This document shows, piece by piece, positions 15,325-21,890 of a stretch of 21,890 bases of DNA (position 1 is the first letter of the stretch; the number at the start of each line of letters is the position of its first letter). Position numbers and translations under genes: made by a program. The stretch spans positions 1 through 21,890 of the forward strand of contig DAOVQB010000064.1 in NCBI GenBank assembly GCA_030628905.1, written 5' to 3'. Origin of the DNA: DAOVQB01 sp023128935 (GTDB taxonomy: Bacteria > Eisenbacteria > RBG-16-71-46 > CAIMUX01 > WJJG01). The notes beneath the pieces were generated by a model, which saw only the letters and a list, made by a program, of their open reading frames with translations, was not told the origin of the DNA and ran no database searches.

Positions 15325-16679
15325 TTGTTGGGTTGTTGATAGTACTGTCTATTGGCATCGGGGCGTCCTTCGCACAAGAGTGGCACTTTGAGGTCGTAGA
15401 TTCAGAAGGGATTGTCGGCAAGTATACATCCATTGTCCTGGACTCGCAAGAGTACCCCCACATCTCATATTACGATATGGTAGGCAGAGACTTGAAGTAC
15501 GCCCGCTGGACCGGCAGCGAGTGGGACATCCAGAGTGTGGATTGTGACGAGGACGTTGGTGAGTATACCTCTCTTGCCTTGGACTCCGTGGGCCGCCCCC
15601 ACATCTCGTATTATGATCACACCAACGGGGACCTCAAGTATGCCCGCTGGACCGGCAGTGAGTGGGACATACTTACTGTCGACTTCGAGGGAAACGTGGG
15701 GGCGTATTCCTCTATTTTCCTCGACGATCAGGACTACCCGCATGTCTCGTATGTTGACTGGTCAAGCTACGACTTGAGATATGCCAGTTGGAACGGAAGC
15801 GATTGGGCGATAGAGACAGTGGATTTCGAAGGGCGCCTAACGGGGGACACCTCCCTTGCCCTAGACTCAGAGGGCAATCCCCATATTTCGTATCTTAGAG
15901 ACGATACGGGCCTGTACGAACCCAAGTATGCCTGCTGGACCGGCAGTGAGTGGGATATCCAAATCGTAGAAAGCGGATGTGATGTCCGCAACGACACCTC
16001 CCTTGCCCTTGATTCTTTGGACCGCCCGCATATCTCATATTACGAGTCTATGGAACATCAACTCCGGTATGCCAAATGGACTGGTAGTGAGTGGGACATC
16101 CAGACCGTGGACAGTGGAGCCTGTATGAACGACTATTGCTCCATTGCCCTGGATTCCAGCGACTATCCCCATATAGCATATATGCGCTTCTACACCGATC
16201 CTTGGGACGCCGATCTCAAGTACGCTCGCTGGACGGGTGAGGAATGGGAGATCCAGCTAGTGGACTACGAGGGTTTTGTGGGAATGTATGCCTCTCTCGC
16301 CCTTGACAATCAGGACCACCCGCACATCTCGTATCTTGAATACGTGGATGCTTCGACCGGGCACCTTCGATACGCTCGGTACGGAAACGGACAGAGTGTT
16401 GTTCCCGAAGCGATTGTTGAGGTAGGTCTCTATGCGCTATATCCCTCCCCTGCGCGGGATACAATAACCATCGGATATTCCCTTCCGAACGCTTCTTCGG
16501 TAGAACTTTCCATCTACGATGTCTCTGGCCGACGTTTGGCGACACTAGTTAGTACCGAGCAAACCGCCGGGTGGCATGAGGTTAGCTGGGATTGCGCCAA
16601 TGTACCAAGTGGCATTTACCTATATCACCTTAACGCCAATGGTGGAGGTCTGAGTAGGCGGTTCGTTATCAGCAAGTAA
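15306..16679 (+). CDS. Secreted seven-repeat beta-propeller protein with sorting domain
   Basis: 457 residues. Signal peptide 1-23 (ends SFA before QEW). Seven repeats of about 47-50 residues have the pattern SLALDS-x-x-x-PHISYYD ... LKYARWTGSEWDIQTVD. The first half-unit after the signal (EWHFEVVD) is the outer strand missing from the seventh repeat, as expected when the last blade of a propeller is closed by the N-terminal strand. Residues about 375-457 are a type IX / Por-type sorting domain (YPSPARDTITIGYSL, LSIYDVSGRRLATLV, then GIYLYHLN). No catalytic residues are evident. Similar repeats occur in secreted adhesive or lectin-like propellers, but no ligand can be assigned. It lies 97 bp after the previous gene on the same strand. 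Confidence 0.9.
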   Translation: MRASVVVVGLLIVLSIGIGASFAQEWHFEVVDSEGIVGKYTSIVLDSQEYPHISYYDMVGRDLKYARWTGSEWDIQSVDCDEDVGEYTSLALDSVGRPHISYYDHTNGDLKYARWTGSEWDILTVDFEGNVGAYSSIFLDDQDYPHVSYVDWSSYDLRYASWNGSDWAIETVDFEGRLTGDTSLALDSEGNPHISYLRDDTGLYEPKYACWTGSEWDIQIVESGCDVRNDTSLALDSLDRPHISYYESMEHQLRYAKWTGSEWDIQTVDSGACMNDYCSIALDSSDYPHIAYMRFYTDPWDADLKYARWTGEEWEIQLVDYEGFVGMYASLALDNQDHPHISYLEYVDASTGHLRYARYGNGQSVVPEAIVEVGLYALYPSPARDTITIGYSLPNASSVELSIYDVSGRRLATLVSTEQTAGWHEVSWDCANVPSGIYLYHLNANGGGLSRRFVISK

Positions 16680-16692
16680 TCCCCATTGGAGT

Positions 16693-16709
16693 GCCCCCCT
16701 TGGGAGGGC
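16693..16709 (+). terminator. Weak terminator-like hairpin after the seven-repeat gene
   Basis: GCCCCCC-TTG-GGAGGGC forms a 7-bp stem with one mismatch, 14 bp after the stop at 16679. Only AATGCAGTTCTC follows, without a clear T-run, so it may only slow or protect the mRNA. Confidence 0.35.
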
Positions 16710-16796
16710 AATGCAGTTCTCATATTTGAGTTCCTATAGTTGATGACGCGGTTTTACGCGCATTCTTATGGCGGTATTCTCACGGCTGGACAGGAG

Positions 16797-16872
16797 GTGG
16801 AGGAGCTTTCCTAGGGTGGAGGAGCTTTCCTAGGGTGGAGGAGCTTTCCTAGGGTGGAGGAGCTTTCCTGGG
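16797..16872 (+). repeat. Four tandem copies of a 19-bp unit
   Basis: The unit GTGGAGGAGCTTTCCTAGG is repeated at 16797-16815, 16816-16834, 16835-16853 and 16854-16872. The copies are identical except for a single A-to-G change near the end of the fourth. Each unit has an AGGA/TCCT mini-hairpin, a CCTAGG palindrome and a GGAGGAG Shine-Dalgarno-like core. The array lies about 50 bp before the next start codon, in its likely leader. Near-perfect identity suggests recent expansion. Confidence 0.96.
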
Positions 16873-16924
16873 GTTGTGTTGCTGATAGAGTTAAAACAGA
16901 TCAATCTGAAAGGGGAGTGAATTC

Positions 16925-18400
16925 ATGAAAACGCTAGGTTCCGGGATGTTTATTCTCATAATCTGCCTGTTTTTACTCCCAGTGCAGGTGTTTGCCCACA
17001 TTACCTTTGAGCGCTGGTATGGCGGTAGCCAGCGTGAGGAAGGCCAGTCTGTTACACAGACTTCAGATGGCGGTTATGCAATATGCGGATATACAAAGTC
17101 GTTTGGTGACCCCGATGGTGATGTTTATCTGGTAAGAACCGACCAATACGGGGACACGTTATGGACAAGAACGTTTGGCGGGTCGTCCTATGAACAGAGT
17201 TTCCGTGTTGAACAGACAAATGACGATGGATTCATAATTGCAGGCCAATCTCATTCTTTCGGCAGTATATGTCAGATGTACCTTGTGAAAACCGATAGTT
17301 CCGGAAACCTGGACTGGCAGAGAACATACGGTGGCGGCTATGTTGAATATGGCAAATCGGCACAGCAGACATCCGACAACGGATATATCATTTTCGGATC
17401 GACCAATACATTTGGTGCCGGGGATTACGACATGTACCTGGTAAAGACTGATTCACTCGGTGTTATGGAATGGTACAAAACCTTCGGTGGAGAAGGTAAT
17501 GACAGAGGACATGCCGTGGAACAGACCGATGATGGGGGTTACATACTTGCTGGATATACACTCTCATTTGGTGCCGGTGAAACCGATGTGTACCTTGTTC
17601 GAACAGATGCAAGCGGCGACACGCTCTGGACAAGAACCTACGGGGGTTCTGATGATGATCTCCCTCATTATGGCAGATGTGTAAGGCAAACCGATGACGG
17701 CGGATTTGTTGTTACGGGCTACACAAAATCTTTTGGTGCCGGGTTGTATGATATCTATCTTGTAAAAACAGATTCTATGGGAAACATGGAATGGGAGGAA
17801 ACCTACGGCGGTTCCGACATGGATCTCGGTCGATCGGTTGAGCAGTTGCCTGATGGTGGATTCATAATTGCCGGATCGACAAAAAACTTCGGTGCAGTCC
17901 TTTATGATGTATACCTGGTGAGGACCGATGCCGATGGTGGTATCATGTGGACTGAAACCTTCGGTGGTACGAATTATGATTATGGAGAATCCGTACAGCG
18001 AACTTCCGACGGTGGATACATCATCGGAGGATATACGAAGTCGTACGGTTCGGGAGAGTTCGATTTCTACCTCATAAAAACCGAACCCGATCTGAGTGGC
18101 ATAGAAGAAACCGGTTTTCAGGAAATGATTACCTTTTTGGGGAATGAACCTAATCCATTCGGGAGCTTTACTACGGTAGAGTACAATCTGGCGCAGAGCT
18201 GCATTGTGGATATCGATGTTTATGATATCAGCGGAAGACTGATCAGAGCGCTGGAAACAGGCAACAGGGGAGCAGGGGTTCATAACGTAACCTGGGATGC
18301 AATGGATGATTCCGGTATGGAAGTTGGCAGTGGAATATATTTCTGCATATTCAGAGCGAGGGGTGTTTCCACAGCCAGAACAATGTGCCTGATAAAATAG
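16925..18400 (+). CDS. Secreted seven-repeat beta-propeller protein with sorting domain, A/T-richer
   Basis: 491 residues; the ATG at 16925 follows AAAGGGGAG. Signal peptide 1-24 (ends QVFA). Seven repeats of about 50 residues: T-F/Y-G-G ... S-V-x-Q-T-S-D-G-G-Y-I-I-A-G-Y-T-K-S-F-G-A-G ... D-V-Y-L-V-K-T-D-S-x-G-x-x-x-W. This matches the 'SDGGYIIAGYT' propeller-like repeats common in secreted proteins of FCB-group bacteria and archaea. Residues about 400-491 are a FlgD-like Ig sorting domain (NEPNPFGSFTTVEYN, VDIDVYDISGRLIRAL, then GIYFCIF). Codon use is visibly richer in A/T at third positions (AAA, ATA, GAA, TAT) than in the neighbouring genes, which hints at a separate origin. No ligand or enzyme activity can be read from it. 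Confidence 0.9.
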   Translation: MKTLGSGMFILIICLFLLPVQVFAHITFERWYGGSQREEGQSVTQTSDGGYAICGYTKSFGDPDGDVYLVRTDQYGDTLWTRTFGGSSYEQSFRVEQTNDDGFIIAGQSHSFGSICQMYLVKTDSSGNLDWQRTYGGGYVEYGKSAQQTSDNGYIIFGSTNTFGAGDYDMYLVKTDSLGVMEWYKTFGGEGNDRGHAVEQTDDGGYILAGYTLSFGAGETDVYLVRTDASGDTLWTRTYGGSDDDLPHYGRCVRQTDDGGFVVTGYTKSFGAGLYDIYLVKTDSMGNMEWEETYGGSDMDLGRSVEQLPDGGFIIAGSTKNFGAVLYDVYLVRTDADGGIMWTETFGGTNYDYGESVQRTSDGGYIIGGYTKSYGSGEFDFYLIKTEPDLSGIEETGFQEMITFLGNEPNPFGSFTTVEYNLAQSCIVDIDVYDISGRLIRALETGNRGAGVHNVTWDAMDDSGMEVGSGIYFCIFRARGVSTARTMCLIK

Positions 18401-18720
18401 CCAGAGCGATAATGGTGGCACCTTTCTTCACAAGTACGTAGCTTCCGCCCAGATCGCTGGCGTCGTGTGCGACGTTCGCGTTGATACCGTTGCAGTTACG
18501 TCGAGCCCTTCCCCGCGTGCGGCTGAGTCGAAAATGATAATCCGCGCGGACCCCTATGCGCCTAGACTGGAGATGAGAAGTACCTGGGAGCGCAGAAGCG
18601 GGAATAGAGGGCTGCGGTCGAAGGTATGACAGCTAGGTCGCTCTTCTCGTCAAAGGGCTGCCGAACGCAAGGCTTCGAGTGCCGCTGTCCAGGTCGACTG
18701 CCCACAGGGAGGTGATTGCC
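18401..18720. other. Intergenic region, no gene
   Basis: 320 bp between the propeller gene and the DUF3160 gene. One short perfect hairpin (CGTCG-TGTG-CGACG, 18461-18474) is present without a T-run. A GATAAT at about 18535 has no matching -35. No known riboswitch or RNA motif was recognised. The last 20 bp carry GGGAGGTGATTGCC, a near-perfect Shine-Dalgarno for the next gene. Confidence 0.6.
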
Positions 18721-21700
18721 ATGCGGAAGCCTCGATCTCCACGGACGGTGACGTTTGTCCTCCTGATGTGTCTGCTCGGATTGCTCGGCAGCTATTGTCG
18801 GGCGGCGCAGAGTCAGGATCAACCCCTCCATACCGTGGACGAGTACATCCGTGCCATCCGAGCGGAGCCGGCGTCAAAGGCCCAGGTAGGGCTCATCTAC
18901 GAGTTCCTGGAGAAGATTGCGCAATCACGCATCGAGATCACAACCCCGGGGGATGCTGAGAAGCTTACCCGCTTCCTGGTGGAAGTGATTAGGGAGGGAA
19001 GTAGACCCGCATCTAGGGCCGCTGTCCGGTTCTTGGCCGCGCACCCCCATCCCGCTGCGGCGCCCGCGCTCCTCGCGCTCATCGATACGACGGGGAGCAC
19101 TTCCGTGCGGGCCCATGCCCTCGAAGCCCTGGTCGGTCTGCGTCACGAGGGGGTGCTTCCGATCCTACTGCATGACCTGGAAAGGGAGGAGGAGTACGGG
19201 CACGAGCGGACGATTCAGCTCCTTGGCGAACTGGGTGATCCGCGGGCACTGGAAGTCCTCGAGGGGATTGCGGGGCATCCCGACTTGGCGGCGGAGTACC
19301 AGCGCACTTTCCGCATGATTGCTCTTGCAACCCAGGACAAGACGCGCATTCGAGGGAACCTTACGCGCGCGGCAGAGCGTGACCAGGCCGCATCCCGGCG
19401 GGCGGCTTTCCTGCTCCGCAGTGCACGGGACGGGTTTCCTATGAAATGCGCCTTCGATCTCAACGAATACGCCTATGAGAAACTCCGGACCCACGGCTTT
19501 GTCATCACGCCCGAAGCCAAGAACGAGATGTACGAATTCCTTAGCCAGGCGTATCCCTTCGTGACGGTGGATGTCGTCTTTCATACCTTCATGATCCTCA
19601 TGCGCGCCTGCATTCATGAAACCGAGATCCTGCTGCTCAAGCCGCGCATCGGCGCCTTCTCGCGAGACATGCTCTCGGCCTGCCTAGAGCAAGCCGAGAG
19701 CGCCCGGGATCCTCAGGCCGCAAGAGGCTCCTTCGCCAATGCGGCCTTCTTCGCCGTGCCGGCCGCGCTCTGCCTCGACCTCGACATCCGCGACCTGGGC
19801 CTGCCTTCCAAGTGGGAAAAGAAGGCCCGTACGGTCCTCAAGCGCATCGATGCGCACCAGCGCGTTGATGGGAGTGTGCTCTTTGACTACAACGAGGATT
19901 ACACGCAGTACAAGCCGCGCGGCATGTACAGCAGCAGTCCTGAGCTGACCGGCTACTTCCAGGGTCTGCGCTATCTTGGGCGGATGCAGTTCCGTCTGGA
20001 ATCCGATGAAGACACCCACCGCGCCTCCCTGCTCGTGGATCTCTTGCGCGCGCACCCGGAATTGCGCGGGGAGTGGCGGACGCTGGATCGAGTCATGGAA
20101 CAGCTCTTCGGAGAGCGCGATGACCTGACCTTCGGAGAGTACGAGGAGGCGATGTATGGTGCCGGATCGCGCACCGTCGGCCGGGAACTAGTCACGCGAC
20201 TCGAGCAACACCCCAGCCCGCGAATCAACACCGCATACATCCCTTGGCCGGAGAGCATGCGCTGGAAGAAGAAGACCCGGGGCTTGCGCATCTTCGGTCA
20301 GCGCTACACGCGTCCCGTTCACCTGATGCAGCAGACCATCGACCAGGGCGTATGGCCCCCAACGGCCCTGCACATCGTTGCGGGACTGCTCGGATCAGAG
20401 CGGGCCCGGGCAATCCTATCGGAGGATGTCGGCGCGATCGACCTGGAAGAATTCAGGCTGCCGGTTCCCGCGCGGGATCCACTGCAGAGTCTCTCCGATG
20501 GAGCATTGCATTGCCTCAGGCCGCTCTCCGAGCCGTCTGAGCGCCGACCGGGCTTCATGTCGCGGGCGCCGTGGCACGAGCGACTGATCAACTCGGCCCT
20601 GGGGGCGTGGGCCGAGGTGCGCCACGCGACGCTGTTGTACACGAAGGATGCTCACTGCTATTCGTGTTGCTCGCCGATGACCGATCGGTTTCATGGCTAT
20701 GTCGATCCGTACCCGCGCTTCTACGAGGGATTGGATGCACTCGTGCAACGCGTTGTTGGGGTTCTCGATGAGAGCGGGCTGTTCACGGCTATTGAGAGCG
20801 ATCTGGAGAAGACGCTGGAGGAGGTGGCGGCTGAGGCCGGTGTCCCGGCGGACAGCCTGCGGGCAGCGCGCGCTGTGAAGGGGATTCCCTACGTGCTGAC
20901 CTATCGCTTCCGGGAGGAGCAGGTGCGCGTGCGCAGAGAGGATCTGGAGGAGTTCTCTTCCATTCTGCAGAAGCTGCAGGCGATCGCGGTCAAGGAGTTG
21001 CGTGGGGAGGGGCAGTCCATTGCAGACGGGTTCTTCCTGAAGGGACTGGGTAGGCGGCTAAAGCACCTGGCCTTCAACAGATCGAACAGTGGACATGCGC
21101 GTGAATCGATGGCCATCATCTCCGACGTTGCCACGGAATACCTCTATCGGGAGACCTTTGAGGTCGGTGTTGGGCGGCCGCTTGCGATCTACGTCGCCAT
21201 TCCGGACGAGGGATGCAGCCACGTCTGCAAGGGAGCGATCTACACATACTACGAGTTCTCATACCCCTTCGATCGTCGGCTGAATGACGCCGAATGGAAG
21301 CAGTTGGGCAGGTATCCTGACGAAACTGAGGTCCTGCCTTGGATCGCCACCCGGCCCGAGCTGGGACTGCAGCGCACGTTGCCGCGCGAGGAATTGGGTG
21401 CCCTTCGCGGCTGCCGGAAGTATCCAGGCCTGCAGACGAGAAACTGGCGTGGGACCCACCCGTGGCGGGTTGACGGCCGGCGAGATGCGGCGGCGATGGT
21501 CAGTGGGTCACGAGTGGCGCTGTGCGATCTGGATCTGCTCTTCGAGCTGGCAGAGCAGGACACTCTGAATATAGGCGTGCGCGCCTTCGTGTTCAGACAG
21601 TTAATGTATCTAGGGAAGGACCCGCAGGTTCGTGACTTCCTCACCCGGGAGGCGGATGGGATACTGAATCAGAAGGCCGCCGACCTGAAGCAGTATGATC

Positions 21701-21890
21701 ACGTGCGGCTCTACTACTCGATTCTGGGCTTGGGATACGGCGGGCCGGGGGCTCGCGCTGACCTCGAGTCCATTGAAAGGCGCCTGCGCAGGAACTTCGG
21801 CGGCCTGCGTGAGCGTTTGGCTGAAGGGATTAGAACGGGCGTGCAGAAGCTCCTCGGGGATGACGGCGAGAAGCCGGCAGGTCCACTGGA
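18721..21890 (+). CDS. Secreted DUF3160 protein with HEAT-like repeats (3' end beyond window)
   Basis: Open reading frame of at least 1056 codons without a stop before the window edge. The ATG at 18721 follows GGAGGTGA at ideal spacing. An N-terminal signal (RKPRSPR, then a hydrophobic run to about residue 26, with CRAA before QSQ) predicts export. About 95-205 is a helical HEAT-like repeat region (ASRAAVRFLAAHPHPAAAPA; VRAHALEALVGL; TIQLLGELGDPRALEVL). From about 245 the protein matches the DUF3160 style: YPFVTVDVVFHTF (278-290), FNRSNSGHA, and the hallmark INSALGAWAEVRHATLLY (623-640, usually LxSWAELRHDTILY), followed by GYVDPYPRFYEGL. A Cys-rich insert, HCYSCCSPM, replaces the usual sequence after the hallmark. 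DUF3160 has no established activity. The downstream segment (about 950-1045) again looks helical and HEAT-like. Third positions are strongly GC. Confidence 0.88.
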   Translation, partial: MRKPRSPRTVTFVLLMCLLGLLGSYCRAAQSQDQPLHTVDEYIRAIRAEPASKAQVGLIYEFLEKIAQSRIEITTPGDAEKLTRFLVEVIREGSRPASRAAVRFLAAHPHPAAAPALLALIDTTGSTSVRAHALEALVGLRHEGVLPILLHDLEREEEYGHERTIQLLGELGDPRALEVLEGIAGHPDLAAEYQRTFRMIALATQDKTRIRGNLTRAAERDQAASRRAAFLLRSARDGFPMKCAFDLNEYAYEKLRTHGFVITPEAKNEMYEFLSQAYPFVTVDVVFHTFMILMRACIHETEILLLKPRIGAFSRDMLSACLEQAESARDPQAARGSFANAAFFAVPAALCLDLDIRDLGLPSKWEKKARTVLKRIDAHQRVDGSVLFDYNEDYTQYKPRGMYSSSPELTGYFQGLRYLGRMQFRLESDEDTHRASLLVDLLRAHPELRGEWRTLDRVMEQLFGERDDLTFGEYEEAMYGAGSRTVGRELVTRLEQHPSPRINTAYIPWPESMRWKKKTRGLRIFGQRYTRPVHLMQQTIDQGVWPPTALHIVAGLLGSERARAILSEDVGAIDLEEFRLPVPARDPLQSLSDGALHCLRPLSEPSERRPGFMSRAPWHERLINSALGAWAEVRHATLLYTKDAHCYSCCSPMTDRFHGYVDPYPRFYEGLDALVQRVVGVLDESGLFTAIESDLEKTLEEVAAEAGVPADSLRAARAVKGIPYVLTYRFREEQVRVRREDLEEFSSILQKLQAIAVKELRGEGQSIADGFFLKGLGRRLKHLAFNRSNSGHARESMAIISDVATEYLYRETFEVGVGRPLAIYVAIPDEGCSHVCKGAIYTYYEFSYPFDRRLNDAEWKQLGRYPDETEVLPWIATRPELGLQRTLPREELGALRGCRKYPGLQTRNWRGTHPWRVDGRRDAAAMVSGSRVALCDLDLLFELAEQDTLNIGVRAFVFRQLMYLGKDPQVRDFLTREADGILNQKAADLKQYDHVRLYYSILGLGYGGPGARADLESIERRLRRNFGGLRERLAEGIRTGVQKLLGDDGEKPAGPL

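Noticed and set aside
16797..16872. Possible CRISPR array
   Set aside because: The 19-bp units are directly adjacent with no spacers, and there are no cas genes nearby.
17564..18421. 285-codon minus-strand frame opposite the A/T-rich propeller gene
   Set aside because: Its repeats are mirror images of the sense-strand repeats; a periodic gene leaves periodic open antisense frames.
18401..18720. Riboswitch or small RNA in the long leader of the DUF3160 gene
   Set aside because: Only one 5-bp hairpin was found and no known conserved RNA core was recognised.
1..21890. Insertion sequences, integrases, defence genes, tRNA or rRNA
   Set aside because: No transposase or integrase motif, terminal inverted repeats, or structured RNA gene could be identified on either strand.

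Overview
The window reads as a chromosomal piece of an uncultured, Gram-negative-type bacterium, most likely from one of the FCB-superphylum candidate lineages (Eisenbacteria, Krumholzibacteriota or Latescibacteria-like). The evidence is indirect. Four secreted proteins end in FlgD-like Ig / type IX secretion (Por) sorting domains, there are two lipoprotein signals, a Pkn-type kinase carries an extracytoplasmic WD40-like propeller, and a DUF3160 protein is present. No rRNA, tRNA, insertion sequence, phage gene or CRISPR array was seen, so the phylum is an inference from gene style only.

Left part (1-3797, minus strand): a transmembrane Ser/Thr kinase with a C-terminal propeller, followed downstream by a CsgG/LpoB-like lipoprotein. 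Each of these genes is followed by an imperfect tandem copy of its own 3' end. A 445-bp divergent spacer with two clean inverted repeats separates them from the next block.

Middle-left (4243-9333, plus strand): a compact glycan-use operon. It encodes a family 9 glycoside hydrolase anchored as a lipoprotein, an SSS-family sodium/solute symporter, two tiny two-helix membrane proteins, and a 215-residue protein of unknown function. The likely logic is hydrolysis of a beta-glucan outside the cytoplasm and Na+-coupled uptake of the products. The small proteins may be transporter accessories. A strong hairpin at 9381-9411 closes it against the convergent gene.

Middle-right (9433-18400): four large secreted proteins. 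The first (minus strand) has an unrecognised N-terminal domain, four fibronectin type III domains, a DNRLRE-like domain and a sorting domain; it is split by a -1 frame change near 11560. Divergent from it, and served by a good TATAAT promoter, are three plus-strand genes built of 14, 7 and 7 internal repeats of about 50 residues. These are best read as one double and two single seven-bladed beta-propellers, each with a C-terminal sorting domain.

Right end (18721-21890, open at the edge): a secreted protein with HEAT-like repeats fused to DUF3160.

The most unusual property is not a gene. Short tandem duplications (units of 19, 25, 26, about 44 and 74 bp) sit at five separate gene boundaries, and four of the five carry a Shine-Dalgarno-like purine core. 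One has duplicated a complete SD plus ATG and so created an out-of-frame upstream mini-ORF. No recognisable defence, mobile or biosynthetic system is present.
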